From positions 1-32,535 of the forward strand of contig JABJKO010000006.1 in NCBI GenBank assembly GCA_018660305.1: a stretch of DNA of 32,535 nucleotides. The letters run 5' to 3'. Every line of letters begins with the position of its first letter. Position 1 is the first letter of the stretch. Source of the stretch: Rhodospirillaceae bacterium. GTDB taxonomy: Bacteria; Pseudomonadota; Alphaproteobacteria; MPNO01; UBA2964. Below the pieces are notes generated by a model. It was given only the letters and a program-made list of their open reading frames with translations, did no database searches and was not told the origin of the DNA. The translations under genes and the position numbers were made by a program. This document shows, piece by piece, positions 25,480-32,535 of this stretch.

Positions 25480-25552
25480 TGCCGCAGATCGCCCCGCCCG
25501 CCAAATAGTCATGAGCGGGGCAAACAGGTTCCGCTGTCACCTGAGGGGGAAT

Positions 25553-27994
25553 ATGGCAATGCGGGTGGCCCCATATTTGGGCTGGGTTGGCATTACGGCG
25601 CTCGGTCTCACCTGGCCAGGCGCCGCCAGCGCTGCCGGAGAAACAGTCTCCCAGGATGCCACGGTACTGATCGCTCTCATCCTCGGCCTGGGCGTCACTG
25701 TTTTCGGCTGTATCATCTTTCGCCGCCGCGCGCTGGCCGCCGAAGAAACCGTCAAAAAGCTGGAGGCCGAAAAAGCGTTCCATAGCGCCGTCGCCGCTCT
25801 TGGCGAGGAGCAAGCCATTATCTGGCCCTATACCGAGGACGGAGAGACCGCATCGGACGGGCTGGCCGCCCTGCTTGGCGTCCCGGCGGATACCGCCAAT
25901 TGGCTGGAAGCCCTGCGATCCACCCTGTCGGAGGCGGATTCCGATGCCCTCGAGAAGGCGGTGGACGGGCTTCGCCATCAGCGCCGGGAATTCGATTTGA
26001 CCGTCAGGACCCCCGACGGCGGGCGCATTTTCTCCCTGCGCGGCGACTGCGTCGTGGCCGGCGCCATGGGAGCCGCGGTTCTTTTGATCGGTGAGCGGAC
26101 CGCCGATATCAAGCAGATCGACCGGTTACAGTCCGAATCCCAGGCGCTGCATCGGGTCCTCGACGCGCTACCGGTGCCGGTCTGGGTCCGCGACAATACG
26201 TTGGGCCTCAAATACGCCAACCAGGCCTACCGCGAGGCCGTGGAAGCCGACGGCGGGATCCGCGATGAGGACCTCCCGGAGCTGGTCGCTTCCGGCCGGC
26301 CGACCGACAGCGGCCAGGCCCTGGCCAGACGCGCCCAGACCGAAAAATCCGCCCAGAGCGAACAGCGTCATATCGTCGTCGATGGCGCCCGGCGATGGGT
26401 CGAGGTGGTGGAGACGCCGTTCGGGAATTCCGACGAGCTGGCCGGTTTTGCCATCGACATCACCAATGTGGAGGAAGTTCAGACCGAGTTGTCGCGCCAC
26501 ATAGCCGGCCACGAGGTCATCCTGCAGAACCTCGGCACTGCGATCGCGCTCTATGGGCCCGATCAGCGGCTGCAGTTTTTCAACAATGCCTTCCTGCAGC
26601 TCTGGGGGCTGGATGAGGCCTGGCTGCGCACGTCTCCCCCCATGGGGGAGGTTCTGGAGGGATTGCGGGAAAGCCGGCGGCTCCCGGAACACGCCAATTT
26701 TCCGTCCTTTAAGCAGGAACAGCTTGCGCTGTTTACGACCCTGATGGATCCGCTGGAGGAAACCCTTCATCTGCCCGACGACAAGACCCTGCGATGGGTT
26801 GCCATTCCCCATCCGTTCGGTGGATTGCTGATGTTGTGGGAAGACGTCACCGACGCGGTCGCGCTGGAGCGCAACTACTACACGCTGATCGCGGTGCAGC
26901 GGGAGACGCTGGATAATCTTTATGAAGGTGTCGCTGTGATCGGCGCCAATGGCCGCCTCAAGCTGTCCAATCCGGCCTTTGGCAGCATGTGGGAAATCCC
27001 CGCCCAGGAACTCGACAACGAACCGCATATTTCGGAAATTGTCGACCGCATGGCCGAGCTCCTCCATCCGGTGGACGACTGGATGGAGGAAAAAGAACGC
27101 CTCATCGGCACCCTCACAGCCCGCGAACCGAACACCGGCCGCATCGAACGATCCGACAACAGTGTTCTCGATTTCGCCACCGTGCCCCTGCCCGACGGCG
27201 CCGTGCTTCTCAGCTATCTGGATGTCACCGCCGCCATCAACATGGAGCGCGCGCTGCGCGAACGCAACGAGGCGCTGGAGACCGCCGACCGCCTGAAATC
27301 GGAATTTATCGCCAATGTCTCCTATGAGCTGCGCACGCCGCTGAACACCATCATCGGGTTCACCGAGATCCTGGCGGGTCAGTATTTCGGCGATCTCAAC
27401 GACCGGCAGACCGAATATGCCGCCGGCATCCTGGAATCGTCGAACCGGCTGCTGCTGCTGATCGACGACATCCTGGACCTCGCCACCATCGAAGCGGGCC
27501 ATATGAGCCTGGAGCTCGATTCCATCGACCTCAACACCGTGCTGACCAGCGTGCTGGGTCTGGTGCGGGAGCGCGCAAGACAGAAATCCATCGATCTCGC
27601 CTGCGAGTGCCCCGACGATATCGGCAGCATCGTCGCCGACGAGCGCCGCCTCAAACAGGCCCTGTTCAACATTCTGTCCAATGCGGTCAAATTCACACCG
27701 GACAATGGCGAAATCGTGCTCTCCGCCAAACGGGATAACGGCGAGATTATCCTGACCACGCGGGACAGCGGCATCGGGATCAGCGCCGAAGACCAGGAAC
27801 GTGTGTTCGGCAAGTTCGAACGGGGCTCGAACCCGGAGGCGCGCCGCTCCGGCGCCGGGCTGGGACTGTCTCTGGTCAAGAGTTTCGTCGAACTCCATGG
27901 CGGCAGCGTGGTGCTCGAATCCGCCGCCGATGAGGGGACCAAGGTCATCTGCACCCTGCCGGCCCGCGCCAGCGGACCCGGCCTGCCCCACTAA
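25553..27994 (+). CDS. divL: DivL-like PAS-domain kinase homologue with Tyr at the phospho-acceptor site
   Basis: This 813-residue protein begins with a hydrophobic N-terminus (GWVGITALGLTWPGAASAA) and a membrane helix at about 35-58 (LIALILGLGVTVFGCIIF). About four PAS-like regions follow (roughly 75-175, 190-310, 320-430, 450-570), then a HisKA-type helix and an ATPase domain. The H box reads NVSYELRTPLNTI, with Tyr591 where His is expected. The ATPase keeps the N box NILSNAVKFTP and the G boxes DSGIGIS and GAGLGLSL. Caulobacter DivL, which has the same His-to-Tyr change, controls the CckA-CtrA cell-cycle relay. Here the neighbours tsaE, amgK, murU and addB support orthology. GAGGGGGA precedes the ATG at 25553; ATGs at 25511 and 25559 are alternatives. 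Confidence 0.88.
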   Translation: MAMRVAPYLGWVGITALGLTWPGAASAAGETVSQDATVLIALILGLGVTVFGCIIFRRRALAAEETVKKLEAEKAFHSAVAALGEEQAIIWPYTEDGETASDGLAALLGVPADTANWLEALRSTLSEADSDALEKAVDGLRHQRREFDLTVRTPDGGRIFSLRGDCVVAGAMGAAVLLIGERTADIKQIDRLQSESQALHRVLDALPVPVWVRDNTLGLKYANQAYREAVEADGGIRDEDLPELVASGRPTDSGQALARRAQTEKSAQSEQRHIVVDGARRWVEVVETPFGNSDELAGFAIDITNVEEVQTELSRHIAGHEVILQNLGTAIALYGPDQRLQFFNNAFLQLWGLDEAWLRTSPPMGEVLEGLRESRRLPEHANFPSFKQEQLALFTTLMDPLEETLHLPDDKTLRWVAIPHPFGGLLMLWEDVTDAVALERNYYTLIAVQRETLDNLYEGVAVIGANGRLKLSNPAFGSMWEIPAQELDNEPHISEIVDRMAELLHPVDDWMEEKERLIGTLTAREPNTGRIERSDNSVLDFATVPLPDGAVLLSYLDVTAAINMERALRERNEALETADRLKSEFIANVSYELRTPLNTIIGFTEILAGQYFGDLNDRQTEYAAGILESSNRLLLLIDDILDLATIEAGHMSLELDSIDLNTVLTSVLGLVRERARQKSIDLACECPDDIGSIVADERRLKQALFNILSNAVKFTPDNGEIVLSAKRDNGEIILTTRDSGIGISAEDQERVFGKFERGSNPEARRSGAGLGLSLVKSFVELHGGSVVLESAADEGTKVICTLPARASGPGLPH

Positions 27995-28087
27995 CCAGCT
28001 AATCTCGGCTACACAAGCGCCTCCATAGGGCTCTAGCCAGCCTTTCCACCGGTTGCGGGATTCGCGCCCCGCCGGTACAAGCAATCG

Positions 28088-28594
28088 ATGAGGAATGCGC
28101 AAAATTCCGAGAGTGCGGTGACCGTGTCGTTGGCCGATCTGGCGGCGACAGAGGCCTTTGCCGCACGGCTGGCCGCCATCGCGCTGCCCGGCGACGTCTT
28201 CGCCTTGATCGGGGATCTGGGTATGGGAAAAACCGCCTTCGCGCGAAGCTTTATAAATGCGCGGGCGGCGCTGGATGGCCTGCCGGTGGAGGAGGTGCCA
28301 AGCCCCACCTTTACCCTGGTGCAAACCTACCCCATGGCCGGCTTTACCATCTATCACATCGACCTCTACCGGCTGGAACGGCCGGCGGAAGCGCTGGAGC
28401 TGGGAATTGAAGACGCCTTTGCCGAGGATGTCTCACTCATCGAATGGCCGGACCGGCTGGGGTCTCTTTTGCCGGCGGCGAGGCTCGATATCACCCTTCT
28501 GCCCGGCGACAGCCCGGAAGCCCGTCAGGCGGTGATAGAGCCCCGTGGCAATTGGGGCGGAGACCGCCTCGACGATGAGGTGCTGCATGGCTGA
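28088..28594 (+). CDS. tsaE: tRNA threonylcarbamoyladenosine biosynthesis ATPase TsaE
   Basis: This 168-residue ATPase supports the TsaB-TsaD complex in forming the t6A modification at position 37 of ANN-decoding tRNAs. The Walker A loop GDLGMGKT lies at about 42-49. VPSPTFTLVQTY and YHIDLYRL follow, and SLIEWPDRL carries the conserved late Glu-Trp; all are TsaE hallmarks. No clear ribosome site precedes the ATG. The gene's end overlaps the amgK start by eight bases, so it heads a coupled chain with amgK and murU. Confidence 0.95.
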   Translation: MRNAQNSESAVTVSLADLAATEAFAARLAAIALPGDVFALIGDLGMGKTAFARSFINARAALDGLPVEEVPSPTFTLVQTYPMAGFTIYHIDLYRLERPAEALELGIEDAFAEDVSLIEWPDRLGSLLPAARLDITLLPGDSPEARQAVIEPRGNWGGDRLDDEVLHG

Positions 28595-29600
28595 GCGGGA
28601 CACGCAGATCGCGGCCTTTCTCGATGCCGCCGGCTGGGGCGATGCCGACCGGCGGATACTCGCGGCGGATGCCTCTTTCCGGCGCTACGACCGGCTTGAA
28701 ATGGATGGCCAGCGCGCCGTGCTGATGGACGCGCCACCGCCCAGGGAGGACGTGCGGCCGTTTCTGACCATCGCGCGCCACCTCACCGGTCTCGGCTATA
28801 GCGCGCCGCGAATTCTTGCCGATGATGCGGAGGCCGGCTTTATCCTGCTGGAGGATCTGGGGGACGATACCTTCACCCGCCTGCTGGCACGGGGAGAAGA
28901 CGAAATCCGCCTGTATGAACTGGCCACCGATCTGCTGATCGATCTCCACGGCCGGCCGGCCGCCCAGGTCATACCGGCCTTACTTGCTCCCTATGACGAT
29001 GCCAGGTTGCTCGACGAAGCGGCGCTGCTGACCGACTGGTTCGTACCCCAGTTCACCGGCGCCACACTGCCGGACGGCACAGCACGGGAATATGGCGACC
29101 TCTGGCGCCTGACCCTGCGCCATATCCGCTCGGTGCCGGAGACGCTGGTGCTGCGCGATTATCATGTGGACAATCTGATGCGGCTGGACGGCCGTGACGG
29201 AATTGCCGCCTGCGGTCTGCTGGATTTTCAGGACGCGGTGCGCGGCCCGGTGACGTACGATCTGGTCTCGCTGATCGAAGATGCCCGCCGCGACATTTCC
29301 CCCGAAATAGCCTCCGCCATGCGCGAGCGCTATCTCACCGCCTTTCCGGCGCTGGACCGGGAAAGTTTCGACCGCTCCATGGCCATCCTCGGCGCGCAGC
29401 GGCATGCCAAGGTCATCGGCATTTTCACCCGGCTCAGCGTGCGCGACGGCAAGAACGACTATCTGCCCCACATCCCCCGGGTGTGGCGCCTGCTCGAGGC
29501 CGCCTGCACCCACCCGGTTCTGGCGCCCATCCGGGCCTGGCTCGATCACCACATCCCGGCGGCGCAGCGCATCATCCCGCCCTGCGGGATATCCGAATGA
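28587..29600 (+). CDS. amgK: anomeric MurNAc/GlcNAc kinase AmgK (aminoglycoside-phosphotransferase fold)
   Basis: This 337-residue kinase phosphorylates the anomeric carbon of N-acetylmuramic acid and N-acetylglucosamine in peptidoglycan recycling. The catalytic loop is LRDYHVDNL (Asp191, Asn196) and the metal-binding motif is LLDFQDAV (Asp213), followed by YDLVSLIEDARRD, a pattern typical of AmgK. The ATG at 28587 overlaps the tsaE stop by eight bases, with GAGG about eight bases upstream. murU follows with an ATGA overlap, the usual pairing, since MurU uses the AmgK product. The bypass route can weaken dependence on MurA, the fosfomycin target, as known from Pseudomonas. Confidence 0.9.
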   Translation: MAERDTQIAAFLDAAGWGDADRRILAADASFRRYDRLEMDGQRAVLMDAPPPREDVRPFLTIARHLTGLGYSAPRILADDAEAGFILLEDLGDDTFTRLLARGEDEIRLYELATDLLIDLHGRPAAQVIPALLAPYDDARLLDEAALLTDWFVPQFTGATLPDGTAREYGDLWRLTLRHIRSVPETLVLRDYHVDNLMRLDGRDGIAACGLLDFQDAVRGPVTYDLVSLIEDARRDISPEIASAMRERYLTAFPALDRESFDRSMAILGAQRHAKVIGIFTRLSVRDGKNDYLPHIPRVWRLLEAACTHPVLAPIRAWLDHHIPAAQRIIPPCGISE

Positions 29601-30322
29601 CGCCCGCGATCAGGAAAGCCATGGTGCTGGCGGCCGGTCTCGGGCTGCGCATGCGGCCCCTGACCGCAACCCGGCCCAAGCCGTTGATTTCCGTCGCCGG
29701 GCAGACCCTGCTGGACCGGGCGCTGGATCATCTCGCCGACGCCGGGACGGAAGAGGCGGTCGTCAATCTCCACTATCTGGGGGAGATGATCGAAACCCAT
29801 CTCGGAAACCGCAGCGCGCCCCGTACCATTCTGTCCTGGGAGACGGATCAGCTTCTGGAAACCGGCGGTGGCGTAACAAAGGCCCTGCCCCATCTCGGTG
29901 ACGATCCGTTCTACGTGGTCAATGCGGACATCACCTGGGCGGACGGCGGGACACCGGCCCTGCGGCGGCTCGCGGCTTCGTGGCGGGAAGACGCCATGGA
30001 TGCGCTGCTGCTGCTCCATCCGGTAGCGACCGCCACCGGCTATGACGGTGTCGGCGATTACACCCTGGAGGGGGACGGCGCGGCCACCCTGCGCCGCCGC
30101 CGCGATGATCCCGCCGCGCCTTATGTCTTTACCGGTGTCCAGCTTCTGCACCCGCGCCTGTTCGCCAGCGCGCCCGCCGGGCCGTTTTCCCTGACCCGGC
30201 TCTATGACGAAGCCGAGACGGCGGGGCGGCTTTTCGGCATTATCCATGATGGTGACTGGCACCATATCGGCACACCAGCCGGCCTCAAAGTCGCCGAACA
30301 GCACCTCACGAAAAAGGGGTAA
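29597..30322 (+). CDS. murU: MurNAc-1-phosphate uridylyltransferase MurU
   Basis: This 241-residue nucleotidyltransferase converts alpha-MurNAc-1-phosphate to UDP-MurNAc. The nucleotide-binding loop is LAAGLGLRMRPLTATRPKPL (about 11-30), and the metal-binding Asp lies in VVNADITW; FTGVQLLHPRLF and HDGDWHHIGTP complete the family pattern. Its ATG shares bases with the amgK stop (ATGA), so translation is coupled and the two form the AmgK-MurU recycling pair. The addB gene starts nine bases after its stop. Confidence 0.92.
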   Translation: MTPAIRKAMVLAAGLGLRMRPLTATRPKPLISVAGQTLLDRALDHLADAGTEEAVVNLHYLGEMIETHLGNRSAPRTILSWETDQLLETGGGVTKALPHLGDDPFYVVNADITWADGGTPALRRLAASWREDAMDALLLLHPVATATGYDGVGDYTLEGDGAATLRRRRDDPAAPYVFTGVQLLHPRLFASAPAGPFSLTRLYDEAETAGRLFGIIHDGDWHHIGTPAGLKVAEQHLTKKG

Positions 30323-30331
30323 CCGGGAAAA

Positions 30332-32535
30332 ATGGCGGATCACCCGACGATCTATACGATCCCGCCCGGCCTCCCCTTTGTCGATGCGCTGGCGCTGGGT
30401 CTGCTGGAACGCCATGCGGACGACCCGCTGGCCCTCAGCGCCGCGACAATATTGCTGCCGACACGGCGCGCCTGCCGTGCCCTGACCGAGGCCTTTCTCC
30501 GCCGCAGCGACGGCGCCGCGCTTCTCCTGCCGCGCATGCTGCCCATCGGCGAAACCGAGGAAATCGACCCCTTGCTCGCCGCCGAAGACGAGCCGGGCGG
30601 ACGCGATGCCCTGGATCTGCCCCCCGCCATCCCCGATTTGCAGCGCCGGCTGGCCCTCAGCCGGCTGGTTCTGGAACAGGCGCGCACGCGGGACGACGGC
30701 AATTTGTCACCGGCCCGGGCGACGCGGCTGGCCGGTGGCCTCGCCGATCTCCTCGACCAGGTTCAGACCGAAAGGCTGTCGTTCGACGGGCTCGCCGCGC
30801 TCGTGCCCGACGATTATGCGGCGCACTGGCAGATCACCCTCGAGTTTCTGGTCATCCTCACCGAGCGCTGGCCCGCTGTCGTCGAGGCGCTGGGCTGTGT
30901 CGACCCGGCCGCACGGCGCAACGCGCTGATCGAAGGACAGACCGCTTCCTGGCGGCAAAACCCGCCCGATGCACCGGTGATCGCGGCGGGCTCGACGGGC
31001 AGCGTCCCGGCCACCGCGGACCTGCTGGAGGTAGTCGCCACCCTGCCGCAGGGGGCGGTGGTGCTTCCCGGACTCGATCCGGACATCACCGCCGACGAAG
31101 ATCCTGCGCTGGAAGCGACGCACCCGCAATTCGGCATGCGGAAGCTGCTGGCGAAGATCGGCGTCGCGCCCACTGCCGTCGCACTCTGGCATAGCGGCCT
31201 GGCGCCTGCCTGCAATGACGCCCGGGGCCGACTGATCCGGGCCGCGCTCCACCCGCCCTCCGAGGAGACGGTGACCCATGATTTCGACGGGACCGGGGCG
31301 CTGGACGATGTGCAGTTCGTCGCCTGTCCGGGGCCGCAGGAAGAAGCCGGAATCATCGCGCTGGCCCTGCGCCGCGCGCTGGAGACATCGGGCCGCACCG
31401 CCGCGCTGATAACACCGGACCGGGCGCTGGCACGGCGGGTCGCCGCCGAGCTTGGGCGCTGGGATATCGAGATCGATGATTCCGCCGGCACGCCCCTCAC
31501 CGACACGCCGGTGGGCACCTATCTGCGGTTGACCGCCGCCTGCATCGCCGAAGCGCTGGCGCCCATCTCGCTGCTGGCGCTGCTCAAGCATCCTCTGGCA
31601 GCCGGCGGCAGGGACGTCGGGGTTTTTCGCTCCCTTGTCCGGCGGCTGGAACAGCTCGTCCTGCGCGGGCCCCGGCCCGCTCCCGGCTTCAACGGTCTGC
31701 GCGCGGCCCTCGCCGAGTGCGACGATGTGGAAGAGGTGTTGGATTGGCTCGACGGGCTGGAGAGCATGGCCGGCGCGGTGACCGGTCTGATGGCCCGGCC
31801 GGGCCCGGTAATGGTGGCCGAACTGGTGATGGCCCACATGATTTTTGCGGAAGCGCTGGCGGCAAGTGCCGACCAGGACGGCGGCGCCCGTCTCTGGCAG
31901 GGTGACGACGGCGACGCAGCGGCGGGCTTTGTCGCCGAGCTGCAGGAATCCATCGGCATCTTTCCTCCCATCGACGGCGCCGATTATCCGGCCTTTTTCG
32001 AAACCCTGATGTCCGGCCGTACGGTGCGGCCGCGCTTTGGGCTGCATCCGAGGCTGCACATCTGGGGGCTGCTGGAAGCCAGGCTGCAGCACGCCGATTT
32101 GATCTGTCTCGCCGGGCTCAATGAAGGCACCTGGCCCACGGAACCGGCGGCCGATCCCTGGATGAGCCGCCCCATGCGGGCCGCCTTCGGCCTGCCGCCG
32201 CCGGAGCGCCGGGTAGGGCTGAGCGCCCATGATTTCGCGCAGGCCTTTTGTGCCGAAGAGATCCTGATCACAAGGGCCGAGCGGGTCGATGGCACCCCGA
32301 CGGTCCCGGCCCGCTGGCTGCTACGGATCGAGAATGCCCTGATCGCGGCCGGCGACAGGGACGCCGCCAGGAAATTCCACGGCGCCGGCGCACCGGATAA
32401 CTGGCTGGGCTGGCAGGCGGCCCTCGATGAGCCGGAGGCCATCCGGCCCATGGCGCCTCCGACCCCGACCCCGCCCCTGACGGCACGGCCAAGACGCTTG
32501 TCGGTCACCCAGATAGAAACCTGGATGCGCGATCC
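30332..32535 (+). CDS. addB: double-strand break repair protein AddB, C-terminus beyond the window
   Basis: The reading frame from the ATG at 30332 stays open to the window edge, giving 734 complete codons plus two bases. It begins MADHPTIYTIPPGLPF. LLPTRRACRALTEAF, at about residues 41-55, is the degenerate helicase-type motif of alphaproteobacterial AddB. The last residues, LSVTQIETWMRDP, match the AddB segment just before the nuclease domain, so the Fe-S cluster and nuclease residues are probably just outside. AddB pairs with AddA to resect double-strand breaks for recombination; addA is expected downstream. The start lies nine bases after murU. Confidence 0.93.
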   Translation, partial: MADHPTIYTIPPGLPFVDALALGLLERHADDPLALSAATILLPTRRACRALTEAFLRRSDGAALLLPRMLPIGETEEIDPLLAAEDEPGGRDALDLPPAIPDLQRRLALSRLVLEQARTRDDGNLSPARATRLAGGLADLLDQVQTERLSFDGLAALVPDDYAAHWQITLEFLVILTERWPAVVEALGCVDPAARRNALIEGQTASWRQNPPDAPVIAAGSTGSVPATADLLEVVATLPQGAVVLPGLDPDITADEDPALEATHPQFGMRKLLAKIGVAPTAVALWHSGLAPACNDARGRLIRAALHPPSEETVTHDFDGTGALDDVQFVACPGPQEEAGIIALALRRALETSGRTAALITPDRALARRVAAELGRWDIEIDDSAGTPLTDTPVGTYLRLTAACIAEALAPISLLALLKHPLAAGGRDVGVFRSLVRRLEQLVLRGPRPAPGFNGLRAALAECDDVEEVLDWLDGLESMAGAVTGLMARPGPVMVAELVMAHMIFAEALAASADQDGGARLWQGDDGDAAAGFVAELQESIGIFPPIDGADYPAFFETLMSGRTVRPRFGLHPRLHIWGLLEARLQHADLICLAGLNEGTWPTEPAADPWMSRPMRAAFGLPPPERRVGLSAHDFAQAFCAEEILITRAERVDGTPTVPARWLLRIENALIAAGDRDAARKFHGAGAPDNWLGWQAALDEPEAIRPMAPPTPTPPLTARPRRLSVTQIETWMRD

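Noticed and set aside
24175..25512. 445-codon frame antisense to ahcY
   Set aside because: ahcY is certain; the antisense product has no recognisable domain.
26168..28357. 729-codon open frame antisense to the DivL-like gene and tsaE
   Set aside because: It spans two recognised genes in reverse and has no domain; a shadow of GC-rich coding.

Overview
The window looks like chromosomal core DNA of an alphaproteobacterium, GC-rich and densely coding, probably from or near the Rhodospirillales-type lineages. That placement is inferred from gene order and families, not from a phylogeny. The strongest clue is the run pckA, chvI-chvG, rapZ, EIIA-Man, HPr, ahcY, a DivL-like kinase, tsaE, amgK, murU, addB, an arrangement known from Alphaproteobacteria. 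I see no phage, transposase, CRISPR array or rRNA.

Layout. Bases 1-73 hold a tRNA-Arg(CCG) cut at its 3' edge. Bases 140-4403 carry a lipoprotein alpha/beta hydrolase diverging from a small CHCC zinc-finger protein, then polA. Bases 4411-6145 hold three small genes around oxygen and metal chemistry: a hemerythrin, a two-helix membrane protein and a possible heme-oxygenase-like diiron oxidase. Bases 6158-8596 encode a SulP transporter coupled to a sugar-isomerase-like TIM barrel. Bases 8811-11467 encode two exported proteins, a small Cys-rich one and a large c-type-haem protein, ending in a clear terminator. Bases 11544-15421 form a leftward operon: two tandem DMT transporters, a group D flavin monooxygenase-like protein and a dienelactone hydrolase. 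Bases 15729-16763 encode an orphan Fe(III)-binding protein with a Fur-box-like palindrome upstream.

From 16859 the core cluster begins. Leftward are pckA and a HugZ-like protein. Rightward are the ChvI/ChvG two-component system, RapZ and the PTS proteins EIIA and HPr, then AhcY and the DivL-like protein. These are followed by a tightly overlapping chain of tsaE, amgK, murU and addB, the last running off the window. ChvIG and the PTS proteins plausibly link envelope and acid sensing and carbon/nitrogen state to gluconeogenesis (PckA). AmgK and MurU recycle peptidoglycan sugars. DivL acts in cell-cycle control, TsaE in tRNA modification and AddB in break repair.

Most notable points: the slot where related genomes carry hprK, between chvG and rapZ, contains no HPr kinase but a possible 65-residue proline-rich ORF, although HPr keeps its regulatory serine. 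The DivL homologue has Tyr in place of the phospho-acceptor His. The stand-alone oxidase candidate keeps all six expected metal ligands. The function of the haem protein at 9314-11467 is not recognised.
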